A stretch of DNA of 64,000 nucleotides from Fodinibacter sp963695175 (GCA_963695175.1 CAVOGG010000009.1:124001-188000), one strand, 5' to 3'. Counted from the stretch's first letter, positions 52,963 through 61,460 are shown. The notes: a model not told the origin generated them from the sequence alone. Numbers and translations: made by a program.

Positions 52963-53154
52963 TCAGGGCGCGAGTGCCTCCGCGTGGAGCAGCGCCTCGA
53001 TGACGGCCTGCCGCCAGGTGCGCTGCTCGTGGCTGGTGCGGCACGACGCCCCGCCGCACCCGCAGTCCCACACCCAGCAGCCCTGCTCGCGGTGCACGGT
53101 CGGGTGGTGGTGCGCGGTGTCCCGGTGGTTCCGATGGGTCCGATGGGTTCGCAT
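52963..53154 (-). CDS. 63-residue His/Cys-rich protein
   Basis: ATG at 53154 with a strong Shine-Dalgarno (GAGAGGAGG, seven bases upstream). The first 22 residues are His/Arg/Thr-rich (RTHRTHRNHRDTAHHHP). The middle has CWVWDCGCGGASC (four Cys within 13 residues), followed by an amphipathic helix (TWRQAVIEALLHAEAL). This looks like a small metal-binding module. No family is recognised. It is convergent with the ligase gene (8-base gap) and divergent from the Crp-like gene. Confidence 0.72.
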   Translation of the reverse strand: MRTHRTHRNHRDTAHHHPTVHREQGCWVWDCGCGGASCRTSHEQRTWRQAVIEALLHAEALAP

Positions 53155-53298
53155 CGTCGGCCTCCTCTCGCCGGGTGTCGGAGTGGATCTCCGCTCACCA
53201 CCCAGCGTCGTCGCGGGGGTGCCGCGGGTCTGTCACTCGCGAGCCCCTCGCTCTGTGCTGGCCGTGACACAGACGACGAGGCGTGCTGCACTGGCGGG

Positions 53299-53961
53299 AT
53301 GGAGTGGGCACTGCTGCAGGGCCTGTCGGATGCCGACCGGCGGGTCGTGCTCGCCTCGGCCCACCGGCGGCGGTTCGCCCACGGCGAGGTGGTCTTCCAC
53401 GAGGCCGACCCCGGCGACACGGTGCACCTGGTCGCCGAGGGTCGGCTCGCCGCCCGCCGCAGCACCTCCGCCGGGGACACCGTGACCTTCGCGATCCTCG
53501 GACCCGGCGACACGTTCGGCGAGATGGCACTGCTCGCGTCGCAGCCACGCCGCACCTCCACGGTCGTCGCCCTCGAACCCGCGGTGACGCTGAGCCTGGG
53601 GTTCAGCGAGGTCGAGCGTCTCCGGTCCGACCACCCGGCGATCGAGCGGCAGCTCGTCGAGATGCTCGCCCAGCGGGTGATCCGGCTCTCCGACCACCTG
53701 CTCGAGGCGCTGCACGTCCCCGCGGACGAGCGGATCGTCCGGCGCCTCCTCGACATCTGCGACCGCTACGACACGCCGGCGGGCGCCGGCACCGTGGTCG
53801 TCCCCCTGACCCAGGACGCGGTCGGCGAGCTCGCCGGGGCAGCCAGACCGACGACCAACCGGGTGCTGCGCCGGTTGGCGGCCGACGGAGTCGTTGCCCT
53901 GCACCGCGGTTCGATCGAGGTGCTCGACCGGAAGGCCCTGGCGCGTCGGGCCGGACCGTGA
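53299..53961 (+). CDS. Crp/Fnr family transcription regulator
   Basis: 220 residues: cyclic-nucleotide-binding beta-roll (about 1-120; GEVVFHEADPGDTVHLV), phosphate-binding cassette FGEMALLASQPRRTST that keeps the Gly-Glu and Arg-Thr of cAMP binders, dimer helix, and winged HTH (about 145-205; LTQDAVGELAGAARPTTNRVLRRL). It probably responds to the product of the cyclase 2 kb upstream, but that is inference. ATG start without a clear Shine-Dalgarno. Confidence 0.9.
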   Translation: MEWALLQGLSDADRRVVLASAHRRRFAHGEVVFHEADPGDTVHLVAEGRLAARRSTSAGDTVTFAILGPGDTFGEMALLASQPRRTSTVVALEPAVTLSLGFSEVERLRSDHPAIERQLVEMLAQRVIRLSDHLLEALHVPADERIVRRLLDICDRYDTPAGAGTVVVPLTQDAVGELAGAARPTTNRVLRRLAADGVVALHRGSIEVLDRKALARRAGP

Positions 53962-54027
53962 GCGCGCAGGCGGCACCGCCCGTTGCGGGTGTGTCGCCGT
54001 GGAGGGTCGACGGCATACCCTTCGGCC

Positions 54028-54774
54028 ATGACCGAGCCAGCAGCCCCACCCCAGCTCGAGCCCTTCGACGGCTCCTTCGCGTCAGTGCTGTGCGTCGTGG
54101 CGCACCCGGACGACATCGAGTACGGCACCGCCGCCGCCGTCCACCGCTGGGTCGCGGAGGGTGCGACCGTCACCTACTTCCTGCTGACCCGCGGCGAGGC
54201 GGGCATCGACACGATGGCCCCCGACGAGGCCGCCCGGGTCCGCGAGGCGGAGGAGCGCGAGAGCGCCCGCCGGGTCGGCGTCCACACGGTCGACTTCGGC
54301 GAGCACCGCGACGGCGCCATCGAGTACGGCGTGCCGCTGCGGCGGGACATCGCCCGGGCCATCCGACGGCACCGCCCCGAGCTCGTCGTCGGGCAGACCT
54401 GGGGGGAGCGGTTCGTCGGCGGCATGGTCAACCAGGCCGACCACCGCGCGGTGGGCCTGGCCACGCTGGATGCCGTCGCGGATGCCGGCAACCGCTGGTT
54501 GCACTCCGACCTCACCGACGAGGGGCTCGAGCCGTGGGGTGGGGTCACCGCGATCGCCGTCGCGGGCAGCGCCACCCCCACGCACTTCGTCGACGTGTCG
54601 GGTGAGCACTTCGAGGCCTCCGTGCACTCGCTCGAGGCGCACGCGGCCTACAACGCCGCCCTGCCCCCGGAGTTCCCGACGCCGCGCCAGCTGCTCGGCA
54701 TGATCCTGGGCGGAGGCGGCCAGGCCGCCGGCGTCGAGCACGCCGCGCTGTTCGACGTCATCAAGCGCGGCTGA
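54028..54774 (+). CDS. PIG-L family deacetylase
   Basis: 248 residues with zinc motif VVAHPDDIEYG, TRGEAGIDTM and the later NQADHRAVG (His ligand). These enzymes deacetylate GlcNAc-type or similar amides; the AHPDDIE variant separates it from MshB (HAHPDDE, 4.9 kb) and may mean a mycothiol-conjugate amidase-like or unrelated role. TACCCT (54016-54021) six bases before the ATG predicts a leaderless mRNA. Confidence 0.88.
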   Translation: MTEPAAPPQLEPFDGSFASVLCVVAHPDDIEYGTAAAVHRWVAEGATVTYFLLTRGEAGIDTMAPDEAARVREAEERESARRVGVHTVDFGEHRDGAIEYGVPLRRDIARAIRRHRPELVVGQTWGERFVGGMVNQADHRAVGLATLDAVADAGNRWLHSDLTDEGLEPWGGVTAIAVAGSATPTHFVDVSGEHFEASVHSLEAHAAYNAALPPEFPTPRQLLGMILGGGGQAAGVEHAALFDVIKRG

Positions 54775-54789
54775 CCGACGGCTTGTCGG

Positions 54790-56295
54790 TCAGGGGTTCT
54801 GGACGCGGGCGATCCAGGCCTCGACGTCGGCCGACGACCTCGGCATCGCGGCCGACAGGTTCTCGCACCCGTCGGCGGTGACGACCACGTCGTCCTCGAT
54901 GCGCACCCCGATGCCGCGGAACCGCTCCGGCGCGAGCAGGTCGTCGGCCTTGAAGTAGAGGCCCGGCTCGACGGTGAGCACCATGCCCGGCTCGAGCACG
55001 GCATCCATGTACTCCTCGCGGGTGGCGAGGGCGCAGTCGTGCACGTCGAGCCCGAGGTGGTGCGAGGTGCCGTGCACCATCCAGCGCCGGTGGTACTGGC
55101 CGTGCTCCTTGTCGAGGGTGTCGTCGACCGACACCCCCTCGGGCAGCAGCCCCCACGCGTGCAGGTGCTCGGCGATGACCCGGACGGCGGCGGCGTGCAC
55201 GTCGGAGAACTTGTTGCCCGGCCTCACGGCAGCGATGCCGGCCTCCTGGGCGGCGAACACCGCGTCGTAGATCTCGCGCTGCGCCTCGCTGAAGGTGCCC
55301 GAGACGGGCAGGGTGCGGGTGATGTCGGCGGTGTAGAGCGAGTCGACCTCGACGCCGGCGTCGATGAGCACGAGGTCGCCGTCGCGCACCTCGCCGGTGT
55401 TCTTGATCCAGTGCAGGGTGTTCGCGTGGTCACCGGCGGCGCAGATCGAGTCGTAGCCGACCCCGTTGCCCCGGTGCCGGGCGTGCAGCCCGAAGGTGCC
55501 CTCGAGCCAGCGCTCGCCGCGGCCCTCCTCGACCGCCCGCTGCAGCTCGGCGATCATCGCCTCGAAGCCGTGGTGGGTCGCGGCCACCGCGGCACGCATC
55601 TGGTCGACCTCGTGCTCGTCCTTGCGCATCCGCAGGTGTGAGATGTCGTGCGCCAGGGCGTCGTCGGCCTCCTGGAGGGACTCCTCGGCGGCGCCGTTCT
55701 CGACCCGGGCGGCGTCCAGGCGCGCGGTCAGCTCGGCGTCGGCGTCGCGGACGAGGCGCACCGTGACCTCGCCGGCATCCTTGGCCGCTGCGGCGTCGAG
55801 CTCGTCGATGTGGCGGGCGGTCAGCCCGAGCTCGAGCTCGACGTCGGCGAGGGTCGGGCGGGCACCCACCCAGAACTCGCCGTACCGGGCGTCGGCGAAG
55901 AACTCGTCGGTGTCGCGGTCGGCGAGCGGGCGGAAGTAGAGCACCGCCTCGTGACCGGATGCCGTGCCGTCGTCCCCCGTGACCGGCTCGAGCACGAGCA
56001 CGGCGTCCGGCTCGCGGTCGGCGCCGAGCCCGGTGAGCCACGCGAACGCGGTGTGCGGGCGGAACACGTAGTCGGTGTCGTTGCTGCGCACCTTCAGACC
56101 ACCGGCCGGGATGATCAGCCGCTGCCGGGGGTAGGCGGCACTGAGCACGTCTCGGCGCTCGGCGGCGTGGCCGGCGGCCGGCGACCGGCCGGTGACCTGG
56201 CTGTGCCGGGGGGCCCAGCCCTCCTTGACGAAGGCGCGGAACTCGTCGGTCGTCGCGCGGGCGCGGTTGTCTGCCTGCTTCTGCTGCTCACTCAC
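54790..56295 (-). CDS. Aminopeptidase P family protein (M24B)
   Basis: 501 residues: N-terminal creatinase-like domain (about 60-240) and C-terminal pita-bread metal domain with ligands DAGVEVDSLYTADITRT (two Asp), HGTSHHLGLDVHD (His), LTVEPGLYF (Glu) and GVRIEDDVVV (Glu). Cleaves X-Pro N-termini, Mn2+-dependent in the family. GTG at 56295 chosen; the frame extends upstream only as antisense of the next genes. Convergent with the PIG-L gene. Confidence 0.93.
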   Translation of the reverse strand: MSEQQKQADNRARATTDEFRAFVKEGWAPRHSQVTGRSPAAGHAAERRDVLSAAYPRQRLIIPAGGLKVRSNDTDYVFRPHTAFAWLTGLGADREPDAVLVLEPVTGDDGTASGHEAVLYFRPLADRDTDEFFADARYGEFWVGARPTLADVELELGLTARHIDELDAAAAKDAGEVTVRLVRDADAELTARLDAARVENGAAEESLQEADDALAHDISHLRMRKDEHEVDQMRAAVAATHHGFEAMIAELQRAVEEGRGERWLEGTFGLHARHRGNGVGYDSICAAGDHANTLHWIKNTGEVRDGDLVLIDAGVEVDSLYTADITRTLPVSGTFSEAQREIYDAVFAAQEAGIAAVRPGNKFSDVHAAAVRVIAEHLHAWGLLPEGVSVDDTLDKEHGQYHRRWMVHGTSHHLGLDVHDCALATREEYMDAVLEPGMVLTVEPGLYFKADDLLAPERFRGIGVRIEDDVVVTADGCENLSAAMPRSSADVEAWIARVQNP

Positions 56296-56349
56296 CCGCC
56301 CATGCTGCCACGAGGCCGTGGGGTGCCGTTCCTGTGCCAGACTCGAACG

Positions 56350-56760
56350 ATGGGTCGGCACAGCGCAGCGCGCGGTCGCGGACCCGTCGTGGTGCTCGCG
56401 ACGGTGGCCGTGATCGGGTCCGCGGGCATCGCATGGGCGGTCGGCGCAGGCCCTCAGGTACGACCGCGACCGAGTGCCACCGCGACCGCCTCGTCCGCGG
56501 TGCCCACCGCGGTCGGCAATGCCCCGACCCCCGTCGTGGTGTCCACGACCGCGCGGCCGGTGGTGCAGGTCGTGCCCGGCACCACCCCGTCCGGGACCTC
56601 CGTGGGACCCACCGCGGCCACGAGCACCACCTCGGCGCCGGCCCAGTCGCCGCAGCCGGCCGAGCAGTCGCCGCAACCGGCGCAGTCGCCGCGGCCGACC
56701 CGCAGCAACCCGGGCAAGGGCGTCGGGCCCAAGCCGCGTCCCACGAAGTCGCACAAGTAG
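56350..56760 (+). CDS. Secreted or anchored Pro/Ser/Thr-rich hypothetical protein
   Basis: 136 residues: basic N-terminus, one hydrophobic segment (about 13-32, VVVLATVAVIGSAGIAWAVGA), then a low-complexity tail rich in Pro, Ser, Thr, Ala and Val with QSPQPA repeats and a basic end (PKPRPTKSHK). No known domain. Such tails often cross the cell wall. The stop codon lies inside the -10 box of the next gene. Confidence 0.65.
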   Translation: MGRHSAARGRGPVVVLATVAVIGSAGIAWAVGAGPQVRPRPSATATASSAVPTAVGNAPTPVVVSTTARPVVQVVPGTTPSGTSVGPTAATSTTSAPAQSPQPAEQSPQPAQSPRPTRSNPGKGVGPKPRPTKSHK

Positions 56761-56769
56761 CCTCGCCGG

Positions 56770-57801
56770 ATGGGTGCGTTCGACGGCGAGACGCTGGCCG
56801 ACCGGTTCCGGAACCACTTCGGCCACACCGACCACCTCTACGGGGCGCTGCTCGCCGAGATGGCCGACGACTGGGAGGTCGGCGGGGTCACCCGCGAGAT
56901 CTTCGACGGGTGGGAGGACGCCCCCGCCCGCCAGTTCCCGCAGCTGCGGATGCTGGCCGGGCTGTTCCGCATCGTGCTGCGGGGGGACGCGCCCCAGCTC
57001 GAGGGCTTCTACCCGGCTCTCGGCGGCCACCTCGACCACCACGAGGCCTGGCCCGTGGTGCGCCCGGTGCTGGGGGCCCACGCCGAGGAGCTGCACGCCT
57101 CGCTGCGTGAGGCGCCGCAGACCAACGAGCCGGCCCGTACCGCGGCGCTGGTCGTCGGGCTCGCCGAGGCCGTGCGCCGCACCGGGCTTCGTCGGGTGCG
57201 GCTCCTCGAACCGGGCGCGTCAGCCGGTCTGGGCCTGCTCGTCGACCGCTACCGCTTCATCGGTGACGGCTGGTCGGCCGGTCCGCAGAGCTCGCCGCTC
57301 ACCGTCGAGCGGTGCGGGGCGGCCGGGTTCGTGCCCGAGCCGGTCGAGGTCGTCGACCGGCGGGGGTGTGACGTGGCGCCGGTCGACGCGGCCACCGACG
57401 AGGGCGCGGCCTACCTGACCTCGTTCGTCTGGCCCTGGCAGCTCGACCGCCACGCGCGCCTGGCCGCCGCCCTCGAGGTGGCCCGGGAGCACCCGGTGGT
57501 CGTCGACCGCGCGCCCGCGTCGACCTGGGTGGCGCAACGCCTCGCCGAGCCGGTCGACGAGGGCGTGCTCACCGTCGTGTGGCACTCGGTGACCCGGCTC
57601 TACTGGCCGGCCGAGGAGACCGAGGCGATGACGGCCGCGGTCGCCGACGCGAGGGCCCGCATCCCCGTGGCGCACGTCGCCATGGAGCACCAGTGGTCGG
57701 GCACGCCCGGGGACGACGCCCGGATGCCGCTGCTCACCGTCGACGACGACGTCATCGCCACCTGTGACCACCACGGGCCGCCGATCCTGCTGCGCCGCTG
57801 A
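56770..57801 (+). CDS. DUF2332 family protein
   Basis: 343 residues, matching DUF2332: FRNHFGHTDHLYGALLAEMADDW, QTNEPARTAALVVGL, RRVRLLEPGASAGLGLLVDRYRF, YLTSFVWPWQLDRHARL, TVVWHSVTRLYW. The LLEPGASAGL loop resembles a SAM-binding motif, but no activity is known. TAGCCT (56758-56763), formed partly by the previous stop codon, ends six bases before the ATG, giving a likely leaderless start. Confidence 0.9.
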   Translation: MGAFDGETLADRFRNHFGHTDHLYGALLAEMADDWEVGGVTREIFDGWEDAPARQFPQLRMLAGLFRIVLRGDAPQLEGFYPALGGHLDHHEAWPVVRPVLGAHAEELHASLREAPQTNEPARTAALVVGLAEAVRRTGLRRVRLLEPGASAGLGLLVDRYRFIGDGWSAGPQSSPLTVERCGAAGFVPEPVEVVDRRGCDVAPVDAATDEGAAYLTSFVWPWQLDRHARLAAALEVAREHPVVVDRAPASTWVAQRLAEPVDEGVLTVVWHSVTRLYWPAEETEAMTAAVADARARIPVAHVAMEHQWSGTPGDDARMPLLTVDDDVIATCDHHGPPILLRR

Positions 57802-57848
57802 GAACGCCGATTCGCAGCTCGCGAGGTTCGCTCCGTACCCTGTTGCCG

Positions 57849-58769
57849 GTGACGCCACGCGCCCTCGACCGCCGCCGGCTGCTCGCCGGAGGCGGCGCGG
57901 CAGCCGGTCTCGCCGTCGTGGCGGGGTGCGCCGCCCCGGGGTCGCCCACGGCATCCAGCGCGCCGCCGAGCACGCCTGCGGTGACGACGTCCCGCTCGGT
58001 GACAACCCTTCCGGTGTCGCCGAGCCCGTCCCCGAGCCCGGCGACGGTCACCCACGTCGACGCGCCGAAGCTCGCTGACCGGCTCGACGACTACCTCGAC
58101 GGCCGCAGCGGCGAGCTCGGCCTGGAGCTGGTCGACCTGCGCCGCGGCCAGTCCTTCCGCTTCGACGCGGAGGAGGGCTACTGCTACAGCACGATCAAGG
58201 TGCTCATCCTGACCACCCTGCTGCACCAGCGGCAGGAGGACGACAAGCAGCTGAGCGCCCGCCAGCGCTCCCTCGCCGAGCGGATGATCACCCGCAGCGA
58301 CAACGCAGCCACCGAGGCGCTGCTGGCCGAGGTCGGCCGCGACGAGGTGCGGCGGATCGGGGACCTCGTCGGCATGGACCACACCCACATGGACGACGGC
58401 TGGTGGGGGCTGTGGCGCACCACCCCCGGCGACCTGAACCGGATGGTCGGCGCGGTGCTCTCCTCGGATGCCGTGCTCGACGGCTCCCGTCGCGCCGTCG
58501 CCCGCTTCCTCATGGCCGACGTCATCGCGGAGCAGCGGTGGGGGGTCTTCGCGCCGGAGTCGAGCCGGGTGCACGTGGCGGCCAAGAACGGCTGGGGCCC
58601 GCTGCCCGACGGCTACCGGTTGAACTCGGCCGGCTGGGTGAGTGCCGACGACCGTGAGTACCAGCTCGCCATCCTCTCGAACAGCCCGGACGGGTTCCGG
58701 TACGGCCGCCGCACGATCTCGGAGGTGGCGGACATCTGCCACCGGGCCATGGCCCGCGGCCTGGCCTAG
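57849..58769 (+). CDS. Tat-exported lipoprotein serine hydrolase, class A beta-lactamase-like
   Basis: 306 residues. Twin-arginine signal DRRRLLAGGG with lipobox VVAGC, Ser/Pro linker, then a penicilloyl-serine-type domain with STIK (SxxK), SDN and a third motif AKNGW where KTG is usual. Function may be beta-lactamase, peptidoglycan hydrolase or neither. GTG at 57849 is seven bases after TACCCT (57836-57841), so it is preferred over the in-frame TTG at 57843. Confidence 0.85.
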   Translation: MTPRALDRRRLLAGGGAAAGLAVVAGCAAPGSPTASSAPPSTPAVTTSRSVTTLPVSPSPSPSPATVTHVDAPKLADRLDDYLDGRSGELGLELVDLRRGQSFRFDAEEGYCYSTIKVLILTTLLHQRQEDDKQLSARQRSLAERMITRSDNAATEALLAEVGRDEVRRIGDLVGMDHTHMDDGWWGLWRTTPGDLNRMVGAVLSSDAVLDGSRRAVARFLMADVIAEQRWGVFAPESSRVHVAAKNGWGPLPDGYRLNSAGWVSADDREYQLAILSNSPDGFRYGRRTISEVADICHRAMARGLA

Positions 58770-58773
58770 GCCA
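58762..58773. repeat. 12-bp perfect palindrome at the stop codon
   Basis: TGGCCTAGGCCA spans the stop codon of the serine hydrolase gene, in the spacer before convergent glpK. It could be half of a termination hairpin or chance; the stem is only 6 bp with no loop. Confidence 0.3.
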
Positions 58774-58851
58774 GACCACGGTGAACCGGTTGTGCCGCAT
58801 CGTGTTCGACGCGCTCGACGTCCCGCTGCGCTGAACCTCGGGTTGCCCCCG

Positions 58852-60366
58852 CTACTCGACGTCGACCCAGCCCAGGGTGCGCTGCACGGCCTTCTGCCAG
58901 CCGGCGTACCCGTCACGCCGCTGGGCGTCGTTCCACTGCGGCTCCCAGCGCTCGTCCTCGGCCCAGTTCGCGCGCAGCTCGTCGGTGCCCGACCAGAACC
59001 CCGTGGCCAGCCCGGCGGCGTAGGCCGCGCCCAGCGCCGTGGTCTCGGGCACGACGGGCTTGCTGACCGGCACGCCCAGCACGTCGGCCTGCAGCTGCAT
59101 GCACAGCCGGTTGGCCGTGATGCCGCCGTCGACCTTCAGGCAGGTGAGGGCGACGCCGGAGTCGGCCGCCATCGCGTCGACGACGTCGCGGGACTGGTAG
59201 CAGATCGACTCGAGGGTGGCCCGGGCCAGGTGGGCGTTGGTGTTGAACCGGGACAGGCCGACGATCGCGCCCCGCGCGTCGCTGCGCCAGTAGGGGGCGA
59301 ACAGCCCGCTGAACGCCGGCACGAAGTAGACCCCGCCGGTGTCCTCGACCGAGGCCGCGAGCGTCTCGACCTCGGAGGCGCCGGAGATGATGCCGAGCTG
59401 GTCGCGCAGCCACTGCACGGCGCTGCCGGTGACGGCGATCGACCCCTCGAGCGCGTAGACCGGTTTCGCGTCGCCGAACCGGTAGGCCACGGTGGTCAGC
59501 AGGCCGTTGCTGCTGCGGACCAGCTCCTCACCGGTGTTGAGCAGCAGGAAGTTGCCGGTGCCGTAGGTGTTCTTGGCCTCTCCGGGCTCGAAGCAGACCT
59601 GGCCCACGGTGGCCGCCTGCTGGTCTCCGAGCACTCCGGTGATCGGCACCGGAGCCCCGCCCCGGGGGGCAGCGGTCGTGCCGAAGGCGGTGGGGTCGCT
59701 GCTCGAGCTGATCGTCGGCAGCATCGAGCGGGGGATGCCGAAGAAGCCGAGCAGCTCGTCGTCCCAGTCCAGCGTGGTCAGGTCCATCAGCATCGTGCGG
59801 CTGGCGTTGGTGACGTCGGTGGTGTGCACGCCGCCGTCCGGCCCACCGGTGAGGTTCCAGACGACCCAGCTGTCCGGGGTGCCGAAGAGGGCGTCACCCC
59901 GCTCGGCCGCCGCGCGCAGGCCGTCGACGTGCTCGAGCATCCACTGCACCTTGCCCGCCGAGAAGTACGTGGCCGGCGGCAGGCCCGCCTTGCGCCGGAT
60001 GACGTCGCCGCGCCCGTCCGCGTCCAGCGCCTTGGCGATCGAGTCGGTGCGGGTGTCCTGCCAGACGATGGCGTTGTGGAACGGGCGCCCGGTGTGGCGG
60101 TCCCAGACGATCGCCGTCTCGCGCTGGTTCGTCACGCCGATGGCGTCGAGGTCGGAGCTGGCGATGCCGGCCTGCCCCAGGGCGCTGCCGATGACGGTCT
60201 GGGTGCGGTCCCAGATCTCGAGCGGGTTGTGCTCGACCCACCCGGCGCGGGGGAGCAGCTGCTCGTGCTCGAGCTGGTGCTTCGCGACGGGTCGCCCGTC
60301 GTGGTCGAAGACGATGAAGCGCGTGCTCGTCGTGCCCTGGTCGACCGCGCCGATGAAGTCACCCAT
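58852..60366 (-). CDS. glpK: Glycerol kinase
   Basis: 504 residues, FGGY family. DQGTTSTRFIVFDHDG at the N-terminus, GWVEHNPLEIW, GVTNQRETAIVWDRHTGRP, and the C-terminal ATPase half (GDQQAATVGQVCFEPGEAKNTYGTG; LKVDGGITANRLCMQLQAD). Makes glycerol 3-phosphate. No glpF or glpD lies nearby. ATG six bases after TAGGAT (60378-60373) predicts a leaderless mRNA. The 11-bp repeat array lies just upstream, over and beyond the -35 region. Confidence 0.97.
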   Translation of the reverse strand: MGDFIGAVDQGTTSTRFIVFDHDGRPVAKHQLEHEQLLPRAGWVEHNPLEIWDRTQTVIGSALGQAGIASSDLDAIGVTNQRETAIVWDRHTGRPFHNAIVWQDTRTDSIAKALDADGRGDVIRRKAGLPPATYFSAGKVQWMLEHVDGLRAAAERGDALFGTPDSWVVWNLTGGPDGGVHTTDVTNASRTMLMDLTTLDWDDELLGFFGIPRSMLPTISSSSDPTAFGTTAAPRGGAPVPITGVLGDQQAATVGQVCFEPGEAKNTYGTGNFLLLNTGEELVRSSNGLLTTVAYRFGDAKPVYALEGSIAVTGSAVQWLRDQLGIISGASEVETLAASVEDTGGVYFVPAFSGLFAPYWRSDARGAIVGLSRFNTNAHLARATLESICYQSRDVVDAMAADSGVALTCLKVDGGITANRLCMQLQADVLGVPVSKPVVPETTALGAAYAAGLATGFWSGTDELRANWAEDERWEPQWNDAQRRDGYAGWQKAVQRTLGWVDVE

Positions 60367-60372
60367 GGCCCG

Positions 60373-60378
60373 ATCCTA
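60373..60378 (-). promoter_or_regulatory. glpK -10 box
   Basis: TAGGAT on the minus strand ends six bases before the glpK ATG, so transcription should begin at or next to the start codon. The nearest repeat of the upstream array begins about seven bases further on, placing a bound regulator over the -35 region. Confidence 0.55.
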
Positions 60379-60384
60379 GGGGCG

Positions 60385-60438
60385 CGCTGAAGCCCGCTCG
60401 GGCGAGGCTGAAACCGCGGTGAAGGCGAGGTGAAACCG
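60385..60438. promoter_or_regulatory. Array of 11-bp direct repeats between glpK and the exporter genes
   Basis: Three adjoining 11-mers, GGCTGAAACCG (60406-60416), CGGTGAAGGCG (60417-60427) and AGGTGAAACCG (60428-60438), plus a fourth similar unit CGCTGAAGCCC (60385-60395) about two units away. On the opposite strand they read like (C/T)TTCA(C/G)C. Direct repeats with 11-bp period are the binding-site form of PhoP (PHO box) and of SARP/AfsR regulators. The array sits between two divergent promoters. Confidence 0.6.
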
Positions 60439-60458
60439 CCGACCCGCACTGTGGTCCC

Positions 60459-61460
60459 ATGACCACCAAGACCTCTTCCCCCACCTCCGACGCGGCGGTC
60501 CACGCCCGGGGGCTCGTCAAGACCTTCGGCGACGTGCGCGCCGTCGACGGCATCGACCTCGACGTGCGCCGCGGCGAGGTGTTCGGCGTGCTGGGGCCCA
60601 ACGGCGCCGGCAAGACCACGATGCTGCAGATGCTCGCCACCCTGCTGCCGATGGACGGCGGCACTGCCGAGCTGTTCGGTGTCGACGTGCGCAAGCACCC
60701 CCACGTCATCCGCCAGCTGCTCGGCGTGACGGGGCAGTACGCCTCGGTCGACGAGAACCTCACCGGCCGCGAGAACCTCTGGCTGTTCGGCCGGCTGCTC
60801 GGCCTGTCGTCGCGCCAGGCGCGCACGACCGCCGAGGACCTGCTGGGCCGGTTCGGCCTCGAGGACGCCGGCGACCGCGCGATCGCGAAGTACTCCGGCG
60901 GCATGCGCCGTCGCCTCGACCTCGCCGCCAGCCTGATCAGCCGGCCGCCGCTGATCTTCCTCGACGAGCCCACCACGGGTCTCGACCCGCGAACCCGCGG
61001 CCAGATGTGGGACACCATCCGCGAGCTGGTGGCCGACGGCTGCACGGTGCTGCTCACGACGCAGTACCTCGACGAGGCCGACCAGCTCGCCGACCGGGTC
61101 GCGGTCATCGACCGCGGCCGCAAGGTGGCCCAGGGCACCCCCGACGAGCTCAAGGCGCAGGTGGGGACCTCCACCCTGCAGCTGCGGATGCTCGACGTGG
61201 CGCACACCGCGGCGGCCGCCGACGTGGTGCGTCAGGTCGTCGGCGAGGAGCCCGTGCTCACGCCCGAGGCCGGCGGGATCAACGTCGCCCTCACCGATGC
61301 CAACCTCGCGGCCGACGTGCTCATCGGCCTGCGCCAGCACGACCTGTCGATCAGCTCGGCGACCGTGCAGAAGCCCACCCTCGACGAGGTGTTCATGGCC
61401 CTCACGGGCCACGCCGCCGAGGACCACCAGCCCGAGCCCGAGATGGAGCCCGCACGATGA
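60459..61460 (+). CDS. ABC exporter ATPase, DrrA/daunorubicin-resistance type
   Basis: 333 residues: Walker A GPNGAGKTT, Q-loop, signature YSGGMRRR, Walker B LIFLDEPTTGLDP, and a C-terminal DrrA-like domain (AQVGTSTLQLRMLDVAHT). Exports drugs, lipids or polyketides in relatives; substrate unknown. The ATG is six bases after CACTGT (60447-60452), a weak leaderless-type promoter directly beside the 11-bp repeats. ATGA overlap with the permease gene. Confidence 0.94.
   Translation: MTTKTSSPTSDAAVHARGLVKTFGDVRAVDGIDLDVRRGEVFGVLGPNGAGKTTMLQMLATLLPMDGGTAELFGVDVRKHPHVIRQLLGVTGQYASVDENLTGRENLWLFGRLLGLSSRQARTTAEDLLGRFGLEDAGDRAIAKYSGGMRRRLDLAASLISRPPLIFLDEPTTGLDPRTRGQMWDTIRELVADGCTVLLTTQYLDEADQLADRVAVIDRGRKVAQGTPDELKAQVGTSTLQLRMLDVAHTAAAADVVRQVVGEEPVLTPEAGGINVALTDANLAADVLIGLRQHDLSISSATVQKPTLDEVFMALTGHAAEDHQPEPEMEPAR

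Noticed and set aside
58642..60390. A 582-codon plus-strand frame over glpK
   Set aside because: Pure antisense of glycerol kinase, whose motifs are complete on the minus strand.
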